From Zanthoxylum bungeanum (taxonomy: Eukaryota > Streptophyta > Magnoliopsida > Sapindales > Rutaceae), in assembly GCA_019454045.1 (NCBI GenBank), contig SKCR01034789.1, positions 61,961 to 125,960 of the forward strand: DNA of 64,000 nt, in the 5' to 3' direction. Shown here one piece after another: positions 24,372 to 36,309 of the stretch. The translations under genes and the position numbers were made by a program. The notes below the pieces were generated by a model. That model ran no database searches. It was not told the DNA's origin and worked only from the letters and a program-made list of their open reading frames with translations. Position 1 is the first letter of the stretch, and every line of letters starts with the position of its first letter.

Positions 24372-26774
24372 GACGCCCCCACTTTGATGGGACTTGTGCA
24401 GTGTGTGACAATGAAAATCCTATCAAAGTTATGCAATGTATTTTCACTTACATGGCTCGCCAGCTGCCGCTTGACTTGTCTGTTGCTTCAAACTGAGTTG
24501 ATTTGGTGGTGAGGTGCTGCGACCCCAAGGTTCATCCCTGCAAGATGCTACGATCTCTAGGAATCACTACCGAACTGAACTGATATGGTGGCGAGGTGCT
24601 TCGACCCATGGGCTTTGTTCCCGAATCACCGAATGTGGGCTTTGTTCCCGAACTGTGATGATAATGTGTGGCGAGGTGCTTCGACCCCTGGGGCTTTGTT
24701 CCCGAACCACCGAATGTGGGCTTTGTTCCCGAACTGTGCTGATAATGTGTGGACCTCGACCCTGGGACGCATCCCAAAATTACTGATAATGTGGGCCTCG
24801 ACCCTGGGACCCATCCCAATACCGCTGACAATGTGGGCCTCGACCCTGAGACGCATCCCAAAACTGCTGACAACGTGGTCCTCGACCCTATGACGCATCC
24901 CAATACCGTTGAAAATGTGGGCCTTGACCTTGGGACGCATCCCAAATTTGCTGACAATGTGTGCCTCGACCTTGGGACGCATCCCAATACCGCTAACAAT
25001 GTGGGCCTCGACCTTGGGACGCATCCCAAAAACTGCTGACAATGTGGGCCTCGACCTTGGGACGTATCCAGAAACTACTGACAATGTGGGCCTCGACCTT
25101 GGGACACATCCCAATACCGCTGACAATGTGGGCCTCGACCCTGAGACGCATCCCAAAACTGCTGACAACGTGGGCCTCGACCTTGGGACGCATCCCAATA
25201 CTCCTACTGATGTGGGTCTCGACCCTGGGACTCATCCTCAAAACTGATACTGATGTGTGCCTTGACCTTGGGACTCTTCCCAAACTGCTGATGTGGGCCT
25301 CGACCCTGAGACGCATCCCAAACTGCTGATGTGGGCCTCGACCCTGGGACTCATCCCCAAAACTAATACTGATGTGGGCTTCGACCCATGCTCCATCCCC
25401 AGAGTGACATTTCCGGCATACTGAACCTCATCCCTGAGGCATTGCTGATGTGATGGTTCATTCTCGAACCGTGCTGTATGAGAAAGGGTAGAGTGGTCGC
25501 CCCCAGTCTCGGTTCATTCTTCTGTTCTTTGTTACTTTCATTAGGTCAATGTAGATCTCCTGATGTGATGTTATATACCAACACACTATATTGCCTCTCA
25601 CGAGACAGTCCTGATAGCTAAACATATTTTCATCCTTAAAGGATGCTTCATGTTGAAACCAGAGAACCTTCAAAGTACCTGATACACTCAAATCCGATCG
25701 TCTGAATGGGTGATCTGAACTAGAGTCCCAGTGTGTGTGTGCCAAGGTTCTTTCGTAGCTTGATCCTTAAGTAAGCCAACTCGATGATTTTGTCTCGGAG
25801 AATTGGATCAGTGGGTCTAACCAACCTAGATGTCTTGATCATACTCTGTGATTACTTCCTCGTACTCACATGATATGGTTTTCTTCTTCTTTTCTTTCGT
25901 CTCTTTCTTTTCTTTCTTTTCATTTTGAACTTCATTTTTCTCTTTTCTTTTTCTTTTTCTCTTTTCTTTCTTTTTTTTTTCGACACGCCTACCTTTTAAG
26001 GTAGCATTTCTCCTCATGGTGATCCTAATACTCGCCCATGGGTAGCTTCACGCTTATCGGTTATAGGTGGTCTATTTTTTTCCTTTTTTTTTCAGAGACT
26101 TTTTTCTTCGTTTCCAACCATATCACATATCGTAACATAAGTAAACCATGATGGACATCTAGGCAAACAGTCATTCACTGATCCCCCATCTCTCCAACTA
26201 GTCATCTCACCGACTACTCAGGCTTCTACTGCTAACATCACGTAATTAAGTGCTCGCGAGTCTAGCCAAGATCAACCACTCAAAATACTGGATAAGAGCA
26301 CATCTCGCACTTATCGTTTCTAAGGTTTCTCCCTACAGCAAACAATGTCATCACTAGACATATGCCTAACCATCAAGGACTTCTCTATCACTCCTTTTTT
26401 TTACTCCACCGGAATTCTTCCTTTCAACTGCTGTTAATGTGGGCTTCGCCCCCTGGGATCCATTCCCGAAACTCATACTGATGCGAGCCTCAACCCTGGG
26501 ACTCATCCCCAAAACTGATACTGACATGTGCCTCAACCCTGGGACTCATCCCCGAAACTAATACTCATATGTTGCTGCTTCTGGTTGGCTTCCATTTGCC
26601 GCTTTCTTCTTTTCTTCTTTGAAACCTGTGAATAAAAAACAAAACAAAACACAACAAAACAAAAGAATGCAAATACGTTACATGTATGCATGCATGCATG
26701 CATGAATGGATTTCCTATTCCGTTGGGTTAGGTCTTCCTCCAGTCCTCTTGGTGATCGCTCGATCTTCTCTTCC
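24372..26774 (-). other. 3' untranslated region of element C
   Basis: Between the integrase stop and the LTR lie 2.4 kb with no coding signal. It holds the polypurine tract (24372-24385), the 42-bp array, a long pyrimidine tract on the + strand (25874-25985) and a short GCATGCATGC repeat near 26690-26705. Confidence 0.7.
24585..25400 (-). repeat. 42-bp tandem array in the 3' untranslated region of element C
   Basis: Units of exactly 42 bp (GTGGGCCTCGACC, then GGGACGCATCCCAA, then CTGACAAT) start at 24791, 24833, 24875, 24917 and 24959 and continue with drift to about 25400. Two longer ~79-bp units (TTTGTTCCCGAA) precede them. Degenerate copies recur at about 26430-26560. Because 42 is a multiple of three, long frames stay open on both strands; none resembles a gene. 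Confidence 0.9.
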
Positions 26775-27960
26775 TCAGGTAAAATAATGCTTCAATCTGT
26801 CTACGTTGATCGGCTCGGTGAACTCGTTCCCTTCCAAATCTGACAGTCTCACTGCCCCATTTCCCATTACTTTCTGGACTATGTATGGTCCTTCCCAGTT
26901 GGGTCTGAACTTTTCTCTCGGGTCTGTCATCGACTGCTTAAGCACCAGATCACCATTTCTGATCTTGGTAGGACGCACCTTCTTATTGAATGCTCGAGCC
27001 AACCTCTTCTGGTATATCTGCATGTGATGTAAGGACTTCATCCTCCTCTCATCTAGTAATGCTAACTGTTCAAATCTCTGCAAGGCCCATTCTTGTTCAG
27101 GTAACTGTGCTTCTGCTAATACCCGCATGGACTGTATCTCGACTTCCGCCAGCAATACTGCTTCCATTCCGTAGACCAAAGAGTAAGGCGTGGCTCATGT
27201 TGCTGTTCTCACAGAAATTGTATACCCCCACAGGGCGTACGGCAGCTTATCGGCCCAATCTTTGCAGTTCTCCATCATTTTGGATAACATCCTCTTCATT
27301 ATCTTATTGGCTGCCTCGACTGTCCCATTTTCTTGTAGTCGGTAAGGTGATGACTTGTGATGGCCTATCCCGTATTTCTCTAGCATTGCCTTTGTTTCTC
27401 CTTGAAATTGGACTTCATTATCCGTGACTACGTGATGCAGGCATTCCATATCTACATATGAGGTTCAGGGCTATGAACTTTGCCATCTACTTTGCTGTGA
27501 CGTTGCGAAATGACTCGGCTTCCACTCATTTTGAAAAGTAGTCTACTGCCACTACTATGAAGTGATGCCCATTCGATGCGTGAGGTCGAATTTCTCCGAT
27601 CATGTCAATTCCTCATGCTGAGAAAGGCCACGGCTCTGACGGCCCGTGCAACTCTGTGTGCGGCAGATGATTCAAGTTACCATGTGCTTGGCAATCGTGA
27701 CAATGCTTTACCAGCTTCACGCAGTCAGCTTCCATGGTCGACCAGTAGAAGCCTTGTCTTACTATCTTGCGAGACAAATTCAATCCGTTCATGTGTGGTC
27801 CACATACTCCGGCATGTACTTCTTCCATCGCCTTCTGAGCCTCTTCTTTTCTTAGACACTTCAGCTGAATTCCATTCGCTTGTCTCTTGTATAGTTCTCC
27901 CTTCAGACTCACATATTGAGAAGCTAACTTCTGAATGGCTATCATGTCCTTTCTGCTTGC
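26775..27960 (-). pseudogene. Element C integrase
   Basis: Reading leftward: KGELYKRQANGIQLKCL, then the HHCC zinc part (VHAGVCGPHMNG and CHDCQAHG). The core follows with VDYFSKWVEAESF, VVTDNEVQFQG and SSPYRLQENGTVEAANKIMK, then the C-terminal part RPNWEGPYIVQKVMGNGAV ending DRLKHYFT at 26775. Stops split it into at least four frames. In QENGTVEAANK the Glu of the catalytic triad is present. Confidence 0.86.
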
Positions 27961-28545
27961 TTCTTATGGAAGTTCCTCGTGTTCTAAGTATCGCTGAATA
28001 TCATAGTACCACGGTTTCCCATCGTCGATCTCTACTTCCAAGACTTTTTCTATCTCGTAGACAGGTCTACTTGCCGTTGTCAACACTAGAGGTCTCATTA
28101 CCAATTTCTCCGGATTTTCCCAAGTTGCGGCTAGTGTAGCCAACGCGTCTGCCATTTGATTCTCTTCTCGCGGCAAGTGCTGGAATTTGCAATCGGGGAG
28201 GGCCTGTGCCAGACTCCTAAGGTGGAATAAGTAGGGTTTCAACCGTTATTCATTCAATTCCCATTCTCCTTGCACCTGTCGGACTGCCAACATCGAGTCT
28301 CCGTAAACTTCGACGTTCTTAGCCTTCAAGGTTATCAATGCAGTCAGTCTAAAGGTGCATACTTCATACTCAGCCATGTCATCATCAAAGCCAGGGATAT
28401 CATCACTCAATCTGTTCGGAGGGTCCTCACGCCTCTCATTCTCAAAGCCTCCCCCAGCATGGGGCACATCCATATTGGCCACAGCGGTGGTCAAAGCTTG
28501 CAACTGCTCGGTAACATTGGTGAGACTAGTTTCCAGCTGGTCCAT
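27961..28545 (-). pseudogene. Element C gag start joined directly to archaeal-type RNase H
   Basis: The frame starts at 28545 with a gag-like coiled stretch (MDQLETSLTNVTEQLQALTT). After about 55 residues it runs directly into DDDMAEYEVCTFRLTALITL and VEVYGDSMLAVRQVQGEW, the core of the second (archaeal-type) RNase H of Tat elements. After one TAA it continues in the same frame with FQHLPREENQMADALATLA. The capsid, protease, RT and first RNase H normally between these parts are absent. Confidence 0.85.
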
Positions 28546-29505
28546 ACTAGATCCCGTTAACTGATTCGCTCATGTTCGCTAACGGCCTTTTGACAAGTCT
28601 TTCCTCTTCCCTAACCCAACGGGTATCTATGGTGTCTTTTAAAACCGCATGTTAGCATGTATGCGTGCGTTGCATGGAATATATAAGTCGACCTATTATC
28701 ATTTTAAAGCATTCAATCATACTATTGCGAGGTGCAAACTTGTCCAAGTTGAAAAAGGCCCAACAGGTTTACACTTTTGCGATAACATGGCTAAACAACT
28801 TCAAATGATAATGGGTCTAAACATAAAGTGGCCCATCGGCATTTTAGAAGCTTTTGGCCCAATTTTCATAAGAGGCGAGCTCGTCCCAGTTTAAATGGCC
28901 CAAAAAGTTCACAATTCATGACGAAAGGTCCAACTGAATTCAAATGACGATAGTCCTAAACATAGGCATAAATGGATAGTTTCTATTGGTCATACAACTA
29001 CAGTTCATATGCGGGTTTATAGGGGTATAGACAAAGGCTCTCGTCGGTGAAGGATTGCCCACAACTAGGTCTCCCCACTCAAGGGTCCGAGCGACCAAGT
29101 GAGCGCACCTTTTTTATACGATGTACGTGCCAAGGAGTTATGATGCATGACTGACTGTCAGATGGATTTCCTATTAAAGATTCCCCAGAGGGAGGGTGGA
29201 GCGGACTCTCTTAAATACCCAAACCTCTTAGGCTCTTATCGCCTTGGTGACAGGAATAAACAGTAGGTCCTCCAAATTAGTCCATCACGGTAAACTTCGA
29301 GTAAATGATTATCTAGGTGCCTTCACAGCTTATCCTTAGAAAGGTAGTGAATGAAGGAAGACACCAAACCATTACCTAACTCTAATAGTGCCTTTGATTA
29401 AACCCCTTCAACCCACTGTAGACACGGTTAACTAAAACAAAAATCACAATCATTACAAGGTATTATTTCGGGGCCGATTCTCTATTTCCAGTGGAGTCGC
29501 CATAC
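28546..29505 (-). other. Element C leader and primer binding site
   Basis: This non-coding leader lies between the 5' LTR and gag. The primer site TGGCGACTCCACTGG (plus positions 29488-29502) starts 3 bases from the LTR; it is of the type reported for Tat/Ogre elements. Part of this leader (around 29030-29130) recurs at 49290-49390. Confidence 0.7.
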
Positions 29506-31448
29506 TATAGAACACAGAAATCAGTGACGTTATTCCAGGCTCACGACCCGGTAGGGAGTACGGAGTAGCCCGCAGGGGAACTGAACCAGAGAAATAAAAT
29601 GGAGTCGCCACCCAGTGTGAACAGAGAAAATGATTTAAGGCAGCACTCACCCCTCGCAAGGGAAGACCTCAAACCGTTGGGTTCGGAATGGTCCCTTACT
29701 TATGCCACTTGTACTGAAAGGATTTGTGCAATAATCTAACCAAGTCTACGCAACATATACGCAAGATAACCTACATCTAAGTTCGCATACAACCTATATC
29801 TAAGTTTGCATATAACCTATATCTAAGTTTACATGCATAAAAGTAAGTCGAAATAACAGCAAGCACACAATCTCATGAACGCATCAAATTGATAAGTGCG
29901 GAAATATAAATAATTAATAAGCGTCTAAACATAAACTTTGAAGAAGAATTAAGCTCCTAATGCGAAAGAACTAACTACATCATGCATGAAAATAACATAC
30001 CATTTCTAATGAAAAATGGATAAACACAAGATTGGATGAAACGAAATATGTGATTTTCTCAAGTGGTATATGGAATTGTATCCCAAGTTCAGACCGCACT
30101 ACCGTCCATTCGAATTTGGCTACGGAATTTACGTCCGGATTTCCATCCGATATACCACGAGAGATAGCACAAAATCATTCATCCCATGGCCACAACACAC
30201 ATGAATCCACAATATGCATGCGAAGAAATAATAATAAATAACAGAAAAAAGAACGGGAATAAATAAAAAGGGTGCCCTCAGGTCTAACCTCTCAAGTCGC
30301 CTCTTGGAAGTGCGTTACATGGTTTTCGGAAGGGCTGGTGCTCCGTAAATTTTCCGATTCACTGCTTCGTTGTTTTCCTTCATTGCCTCGCTGTTTTGGG
30401 CTACTGTTTCTGCTGTTTTTGCTGCTGTTTTGAAGTGCAGTTTTTTTGGTGATGAAAGGGTATTTTAGAGTGCAGTTTTTTGTGATTTAAGAGGTGTTTT
30501 GGAGTGTAGTTTTTTATGGTTTAAGGGTACAGTTTGGGGACTGTTTTGCGGTGAATATGGGGTGTTTTGGGGCTGTTTGTGCGGTGAATATGGGCTGATT
30601 TTCAGTGCAGTTTTTGGTGGTTGTAGGGTTGATTGTTACTGCAGTTTTCGGTGGTTGCAGGGGACAGTTTGGGAGTGAATTTAAGGATTGTTTTCTGGCT
30701 GGGTTTTACGGTAATAGGGGACAGTTTCTGGTTGGGTTTATGCGGCAATGTAGAGCTGTTTGCTGGGTGTAGTTTGGCATCAATGGAGAGAGATTTTAGG
30801 GCAGTGTGTTCACGACAATGGCAGAGGGAATTTCTTTACTTTTTGCGTGAATGTGCTAGGAGGGAGAAGGGTTTGGTTTAAGGTCCTTTTTTATAGGAGA
30901 GGGTTGAGGTTATCCTTGTTCGGGAATGGAAATAATATTTGTGTAATTATAGGGATATCTCTAATTAGTGTGTCATAAGGAAAAATCTATCTAATTTAGG
31001 GAGGGGATTGTTTTAGTTTAGGAAAAGGATTTAATTTTAATTAGGAAGGTGATTTATGGGATTTGATTTGATTTTATTTAATTCGGGAAGGTGATTTAAT
31101 TTGATTTCAACATGTGTTTAATGTGTGGATTTGTTATTTTGGAGGGGATGGGCGTGTGGTTGGTCCTTTTGGGCGTGTGTTTGGGTTCTTTTGGTGGGCT
31201 TGGTGTGTGGCTTGGTGGTGTGTGGGCTTGGGTGTGTGGCTTGGTGTAGGTTTTGGCCGAGGGTGAATTTTAAAACAGAGGTCCAACGAGCAAACCCGAA
31301 GCTAAGCAAACGAATTAAATCCAACAAGGTATTGATTTCTGACTTCTCCCTTCCGACGTCCGTTTCCCGTGACTTCCGCAACTTAAAGAGTAGTGCCTCC
31401 ATATAAGGCTCATCATCGGGACTTATATGCAAAAATGCAGTGCCTACA
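29506..31448 (-). mobile_element. 5' LTR of element C
   Basis: This 1943-bp LTR is flanked on its right by the GCAAC duplication. Its borders match the left LTR. Confidence 0.92.
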
Positions 31449-31618
31449 GCAACCTCCAAAGGTTTAGGTTCCATGTTGATCAGTGCTTCTTGGCCTTCTC
31501 GCCTTTCTTTTCTCAACTGTCTGATAGTTCTTTCAATCTCTGGGTCAAGCAGACGGATTTCAAAGCTTCTGGTTCTTCTCATGTAAGCAGAAATAATAAG
31601 TAAAAATAAATTTGACAC
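31449..31618 (-). pseudogene. Element A gag, N-terminal fragment
   Basis: The frame reads MRRTRSFEIRLLDPEIERTI, then LINMEPKPLEVAV, where element C interrupts it. The continuation at 22457 (APPIPIRD) is in register, so this is the beginning of A's gag. The primer site lies 45-70 bases upstream. Confidence 0.85.
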
Positions 31619-31663
31619 AAGTAAAGATATCTAACCCCAAAATTAATAGTAAAAGATAAATAA

Positions 31664-31688
31664 GTCCCCGGTAACGGCGCAAAAAACT
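31664..31688 (-). other. Element A primer binding site
   Basis: On the - strand the 5' LTR is followed by AAGTTTTTTGCGCCGTTACC and then GGGGAC. This matches the GGCGCCGTTGCCGGGGA site that Athila elements use with tRNA-Asp, with two changes. Confidence 0.82.
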
Positions 31689-33414
31689 TGATCGGTGAAA
31701 TCACTCACGTAACGTAAGCGCACGTATCACTCAAGTAGTATAAAATATATCGATCCCACGAGGACTTAATACCTAAGCTATCAATTTATGAAGTTAAATA
31801 TTTACGAGTACCTAATAGATTGGTTTGTTGATTGGATTGTGATTTTGAACTAAAACAAGTAAATAAAACAGTGCGAATGTAACTCAAAGGAAAATTCAAT
31901 ATTATAAAACTATCTAGGTTTGTGAATCCTTCCAATATCTTTTAAAGATGAAGTGGTTATCTCACATTTGTGCAATATATTGGTTTATTAGCCTGAAACA
32001 CGAATTTATGCAAAAATCTCTTCCGACGGTCAGATGCAAACACCCAGTATAACCCAATTAATCATATTCCTATGTCAACCAAGTTACCTGAATTCATTAA
32101 GATTAAGTTCCAATTATGGCTACCCCCGCCCGACAGGTATATTCCTATCCTGTAAGGAAATCTACCTAAGAGTCTCTTGCCCCAAGGTGAGATCGTGAGC
32201 TATTGAGTCTAAGGATAACCTAAAATCCCTTTTCCAAGTTCATTTTAAGTTTACCAAATCAATCTTATTAATGGCCAGTTAACAAGAAGCATTAAGCTTA
32301 AGGCTCAATAAATAAACCTTTATATTACCCAAGACGTAAAATTGTCACTTATAAACCGGTGATATTGTGATTCATCACAACCCCCCAGATAAATGGTTTA
32401 GTTACCACACATATCTAGGACTTTTAAAAATATAAATAAAGTAAATGACCTAAAGTAAAGTTGTAAATTAAAAAGATAAAATAAACAATAAAGAAAATAC
32501 TGGGGTTAAATGATCCAATTTTATTACTTCTAATTTAGAAATCTCCCTTATTATAATATATAAACTTTGCATGATATTACCAACCGACCATATAGGTGGT
32601 ATCCTGATAAAGTCAGATTTATGATTCATTCCAACCGACCATAAAGGCGGTATCCTATTAAGTCAGGTTTTAAATAGTTTATATATTATAATTAAGTGAG
32701 ACTAATCCAAATATTAGTAATAAAAGCTGAACCTTTGACCCCAGAAGATGAGAGTTACCTCATCATACTGAAAAGTAAAAATAAAACTGAAAAGTAAAGT
32801 AAAGAAAGAACTATTACGTAAAATAAGAAAATTAATTACAGAAAGCTATAAATAAACAAACAAGATATAATATTCTTAGTATTCTTAAGGAAATTCCCAG
32901 AAGAAGGTATGAATTTTCCTTCTGATTTCAGCTTCAATTTATAGGCAATATTTTGCCCCGCCCGTCGTGACGTAAAACACTTGCGCTTCGCGACGCACCG
33001 TTTATTCAACAGGATCTTGACACGTGGCCGTCGGTAAAATAATTGGCTTGGCGTTACGACGCGTGAAGTTGTGCGCATCGCGATGCTGACGTAAGCAATG
33101 ACATGTATTATCGGCAACATGGGATGATGACACATGGCATGCCCACGTTAGCAAGATTGATGTGATGTTGACACGTGGCAGGCGCATTTTAGCGATCGCG
33201 ACGCAGAAGTGTTGCGCGTCGCAACACAGAATTCCAAATTTTCCCTTTTTCATCCGATTTTCGCCGTTTAAGCCTTGATTTGATTCCAGAGTCCTGTTAT
33301 TTTATTTATCAATAAAATAACACAAAACACATCAAAATATTCACAAAACTCAAGAAACTATACAAAATATTAAGTAAAATGGACGGTAAATATTGATATA
33401 TTTACCGCTTATCA
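31689..33414 (-). mobile_element. 5' LTR of element A
   Basis: This 1726-bp LTR aligns with 227-1923. The TCGCGA-core motifs recur at about 32955-33235, several decayed by C-to-T or G-to-A changes. Confidence 0.93.
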
Positions 33415-33944
33415 ATCTCCCGTTATTAGGTGATTACATTATTTAAGTAATAGTATTTGTAATGTTGGAGCATTATTGGATGGTCTGTCTTGTCAATACG
33501 GAGACGAATGGGTTCTTACTACTTATATCCAATATCGTCATTAGTATGAGGGTATAAGTGCTCGAAACTTAGGTCGCTCCAATAAAACATTAGATGTAGC
33601 GTGATGAATTAACGTAGTCACTCAATATCGTCATTAGTGTGAGGATAAAAAATGGTTTAGGACCAAACTAGGTGTCACATGAATGTGATTGACCTTGGAG
33701 GTCTACCTAATGAGTTTACAAAGGCCAATATCGTCATTAGTGTGAGGCTGGAGTAAATGTCATGGGATCCACTTACCGCTATGAAATTTTAATAGTCAAA
33801 TTTCTATTTTTCAGTTAAGGGAGATTACAGAATTAATTAAAATAGTGGGAGGGCACTAATAGATTTAAAATTCCATAATCATTTAGTGTTATCACTTTTG
33901 AAATGAAAATTGTTCTGCTACTACTTAAAAATATTATCTTGTAG
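33415..33944 (+). other. Element B leader, second part, with hairpins
   Basis: After the ATCTC duplication the leader continues to the gag ATG. Three copies of AATATCGTCATTAGTGTGA lie at 33531, 33623 and 33727. The first is flanked by a 10-bp stem (33521-33530 with 33550-33559); the third by a 4-bp stem plus an outer 6-bp stem. The motifs GTCTACCTAATGA and ATAGTGGGAGG follow in the same relative order as in elements D and F. Confidence 0.75.
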
Positions 33945-34760
33945 ATGGCTGCCACTAATCCATTGATGAAACTTTTGGATTATAATAAGCTAAAAAGAGC
34001 CGAGAACTATTTCGAATGGGAAATGAACATGCGCCTTGTCTTGGAGTTTGAAAAATTGACTTATGTCACTGTCAATCCACTGCATGTTGAAATCGATCCC
34101 GACTCCACTCCAGAAGAGCGAGAAACTTTTAATAGATGGAAGGATGATAACCTGAAGGTGAAATCCTACATCTTGGGATCGATGGTTCTAGATTTGCTGA
34201 GACAGTACATTGAAGTATCAGATACTTGGAGCATCATGCGAACACTCAAGGAGTTGTTCGAGGCAAACCAAGAGATGGAACTTTATCGAAGGTCTAAGGA
34301 ATTATTATGTGCTGAACTCAATGAGGGAGGAGCTGTCAGCACTCATGTTTTGAATATGATAGACCAGATTCGATATCTGGAATGACAGGGCATTGAATTT
34401 GATGAACGACTGGGCTATAATTTGATTATGTCTTCTTTGTATGGTTCTTATGCTGGCTTTGTATTAAATTTCCATAAGCATTCGATGCAAGCCACATACG
34501 AAGAACTTCATAACATGCTACGCACGACGGAGCAAGATTTGAGGAAATGCAACCTCACAATGTATCTCCATGGTGGAGCTGACTCTTTAAAGACTTCTGG
34601 GAAGTCAAAGAAAATAAAGATGGGGAAGAATAAGATTACAAAGAAGAAATCCAAGAAGCGCAAAGGCGCAAAACCACAAATAGCTCGTGATCAATGTCTA
34701 CAATGTAAGAAGTCTGGACACTGGAAGAAAGACTGTCCAGAGCTGATAGGAAAAGTATGA
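33945..34760 (+). pseudogene. Element B gag
   Basis: The start MAATNPLMKLLDYNKLKREN-like segment and YFEWEMNMRLVLEFEKLTYV are typical of copia gag. The frame runs to a TGA at 34383 (RYLE then stop), where the family usually has Gly, and resumes in frame. It then has a lysine-rich stretch and the zinc knuckle CLQCKKSGHWKKDC near 34698-34740. Gag forms the virus-like particle that packages element RNA. Confidence 0.88.
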
Positions 34761-36309
34761 CCCTCAAGTACGCTTTGTATTTTTCCAATTATTGACGTCT
34801 CATTAGCCTTAGATGAAAATAGTGGATGGATAATGCTGAATAAATGGGAGATCCATCTTAGAGTTGGCAATGACGAGACATTGAATGTCAATGCCATATG
34901 AACAGTTGTTCTAGATCTCCTAAATTCATGTAAATTAGATTTACATGACTGTTATTATGTTCCCTCAATTATCAGATAAATAATATCACTGCCAATATTA
35001 GATAAAGAGGGATATAAAATAAACATTAAGGATGAAACTTTATTTTTGTATGATAAAGATAATTTATTGAAATGTGAATGTTCTTTATCAAACGATCACA
35101 ATATTTTGGAAACAAGTAGAGATGTCTTTAATATAGAGAAAAATACAAGTAGGAAATCTGAACTAAATAATACTGAATTATGGCATATGAGATTGGTCCA
35201 CATAGGTGTTAGACGTCTATCCAAATTAGTAAAGGATGGTTTGATTGAAAATCTTACCTTAGATCCTTATCCGATTTGTGAGCCATGTATCAAAGGAAAT
35301 ATGACAACGGCCCCATTTCTAGGTGTTGGACATCGTGCAGGAGATTTACTGGAGCTAATACACAGTGATGTGTGTGGTCTATTAAATCATGCCGCTCATG
35401 ATGGTTCAACATACTTTGTGACTTTCCCGGATGACAAGTCTAGATATGGATATGTCTATCTGATGAAACATAAGTCGTAAACATTTGACAAGTTCAAAAT
35501 ATTCTGAAACGAAGTATAAAAATAAACCAGTAAATTCATTAAGTGTCTTAGATCAGGTCGAGGCGGTAAATACATGAGTGAAGAATTCAGAAATTATTTA
35601 AGGGGGAATGGAATTCTTGCCCAATATAGCCCACCAGGAACACCTCAACACAATGGAGTATCTGAGTATAGAAATCGTACTTTATTGGATATGGTGCGAA
35701 CAATGATGAGCCATACAGATCTTCCTTATTACCTTTGGGATTATGTTTTACTTACTGATGCCTACATACTTAATAGGGTTCCATCAAAAGTTTTTTCTAC
35801 GACCCCTTATCAGATATGGTTCGGTAGAAATCCAAGTCTTAGGCATTTAAAGATTTGGGGTTGTCTGCATATGTTATAATTACGCAGCGGGATAAACTAG
35901 CACCCAAAGGGTATAAATGTAGGTTCGTTGGATATCCTGATAATTCCATGGGATATCAATTCTACGATTCTGAGCAACGAAATGTATTTTTTGTTCGTTT
36001 TGTATTTTTTCTTGAAAATGAATTTTTGAGAGAAAGTGGGAATTGTAGAGAGATTGAACTTGATGAGTTTGATCCTAACATTAAGGAACCTGAGATGGAA
36101 CCAGAGATCCAAATAGATGAAGGATCTACAACACAAGTTCTACATAAGTCGAATAGAATATCAAAGCCTCCTGAGATGCTGTATTTAACATCTGATGTGA
36201 GCTTTGATGTTCTCCACTTGGAGGAAATAGATCCGACTACTTATAAAGAAGCGTTATTGGATATCAATCTGAGATGGATTATGTGCATGCCAATCAAGTC
36301 TGGGACTTA
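34761..36309 (+). pseudogene. Element B protease remnant and integrase
   Basis: The protease stretch (about 34780-35040) is too decayed to show its active site. The GAG-pre-integrase segment (ELWHMRLVHIGVRRLSKLV, CEPCIKGNMT) begins near 35160. The integrase core follows: LIHSDVCGLL, FVTFPDDKSRYGYVYLMKHK, then stops, then SPPGTPQHNGVSEYRNRTLL with the Glu region and IWFGRNPSLRHLKIWGC. A frameshift near 35870 moves the rest (KGYKCRFVGY) into another frame. Confidence 0.88.

Larger units (their letters stand above)
22458..31448 (-). mobile_element. Tat-type Ty3/gypsy element C
   Basis: The element runs right to left. Its 5' LTR is 29506-31448 and its 3' LTR is 22458-24371. The 5-bp duplication GCAAC is perfect (22453-22457 and 31449-31453) and lies inside element A's gag. 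The LTRs start TGTAGGCACTG and end TGTGTTCTATA on the - strand. A primer site (TGGCGACTCCACTGG) lies at 29488-29502 and a polypurine tract (AAAGTGGGGGCGTC) at 24372-24385. The second, archaeal-type RNase H places it in the Tat group. Protease and reverse transcriptase are missing, so it depended on helper enzymes or was deleted afterwards. Confidence 0.93.
227..33414 (-). mobile_element. Athila-type Ty3/gypsy element A with nested insertions
   Basis: The element runs right to left. Its 5' LTR is 31689-33414 and its 3' LTR is 227-1923. The flanks are identical (ATCTC at 222-226 and 33415-33419), so both LTRs belong to one insertion of about 33.2 kb including cargo. Without its three insertions (E, D and C, about 21.5 kb) it is near 11.7 kb, normal for Athila. 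The lineage follows from the Athila-like gag and protease, the CGCCGTTACCGGGGAC primer site (tRNA-Asp type in this lineage) and the TTTGGGGG polypurine tract. The order on the - strand is gag, protease, RT, RNase H, integrase, a Cys-rich frame, a LOG copy, polypurine tract and LTR. Many stops and frameshifts make it non-autonomous. Confidence 0.95.

Noticed and set aside
24532..25329. Long overlapping frames on both strands, up to 190 codons, in the region of 42-bp units
   Set aside because: They are a product of a tandem unit whose length is a multiple of three; the peptides are simple repeats in several frames with no family resemblance.
24590..25400. Regularly spaced repeat array that could suggest CRISPR
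   Set aside because: Units are contiguous 42-bp copies with drift and no unique spacers, in a plant retrotransposon.
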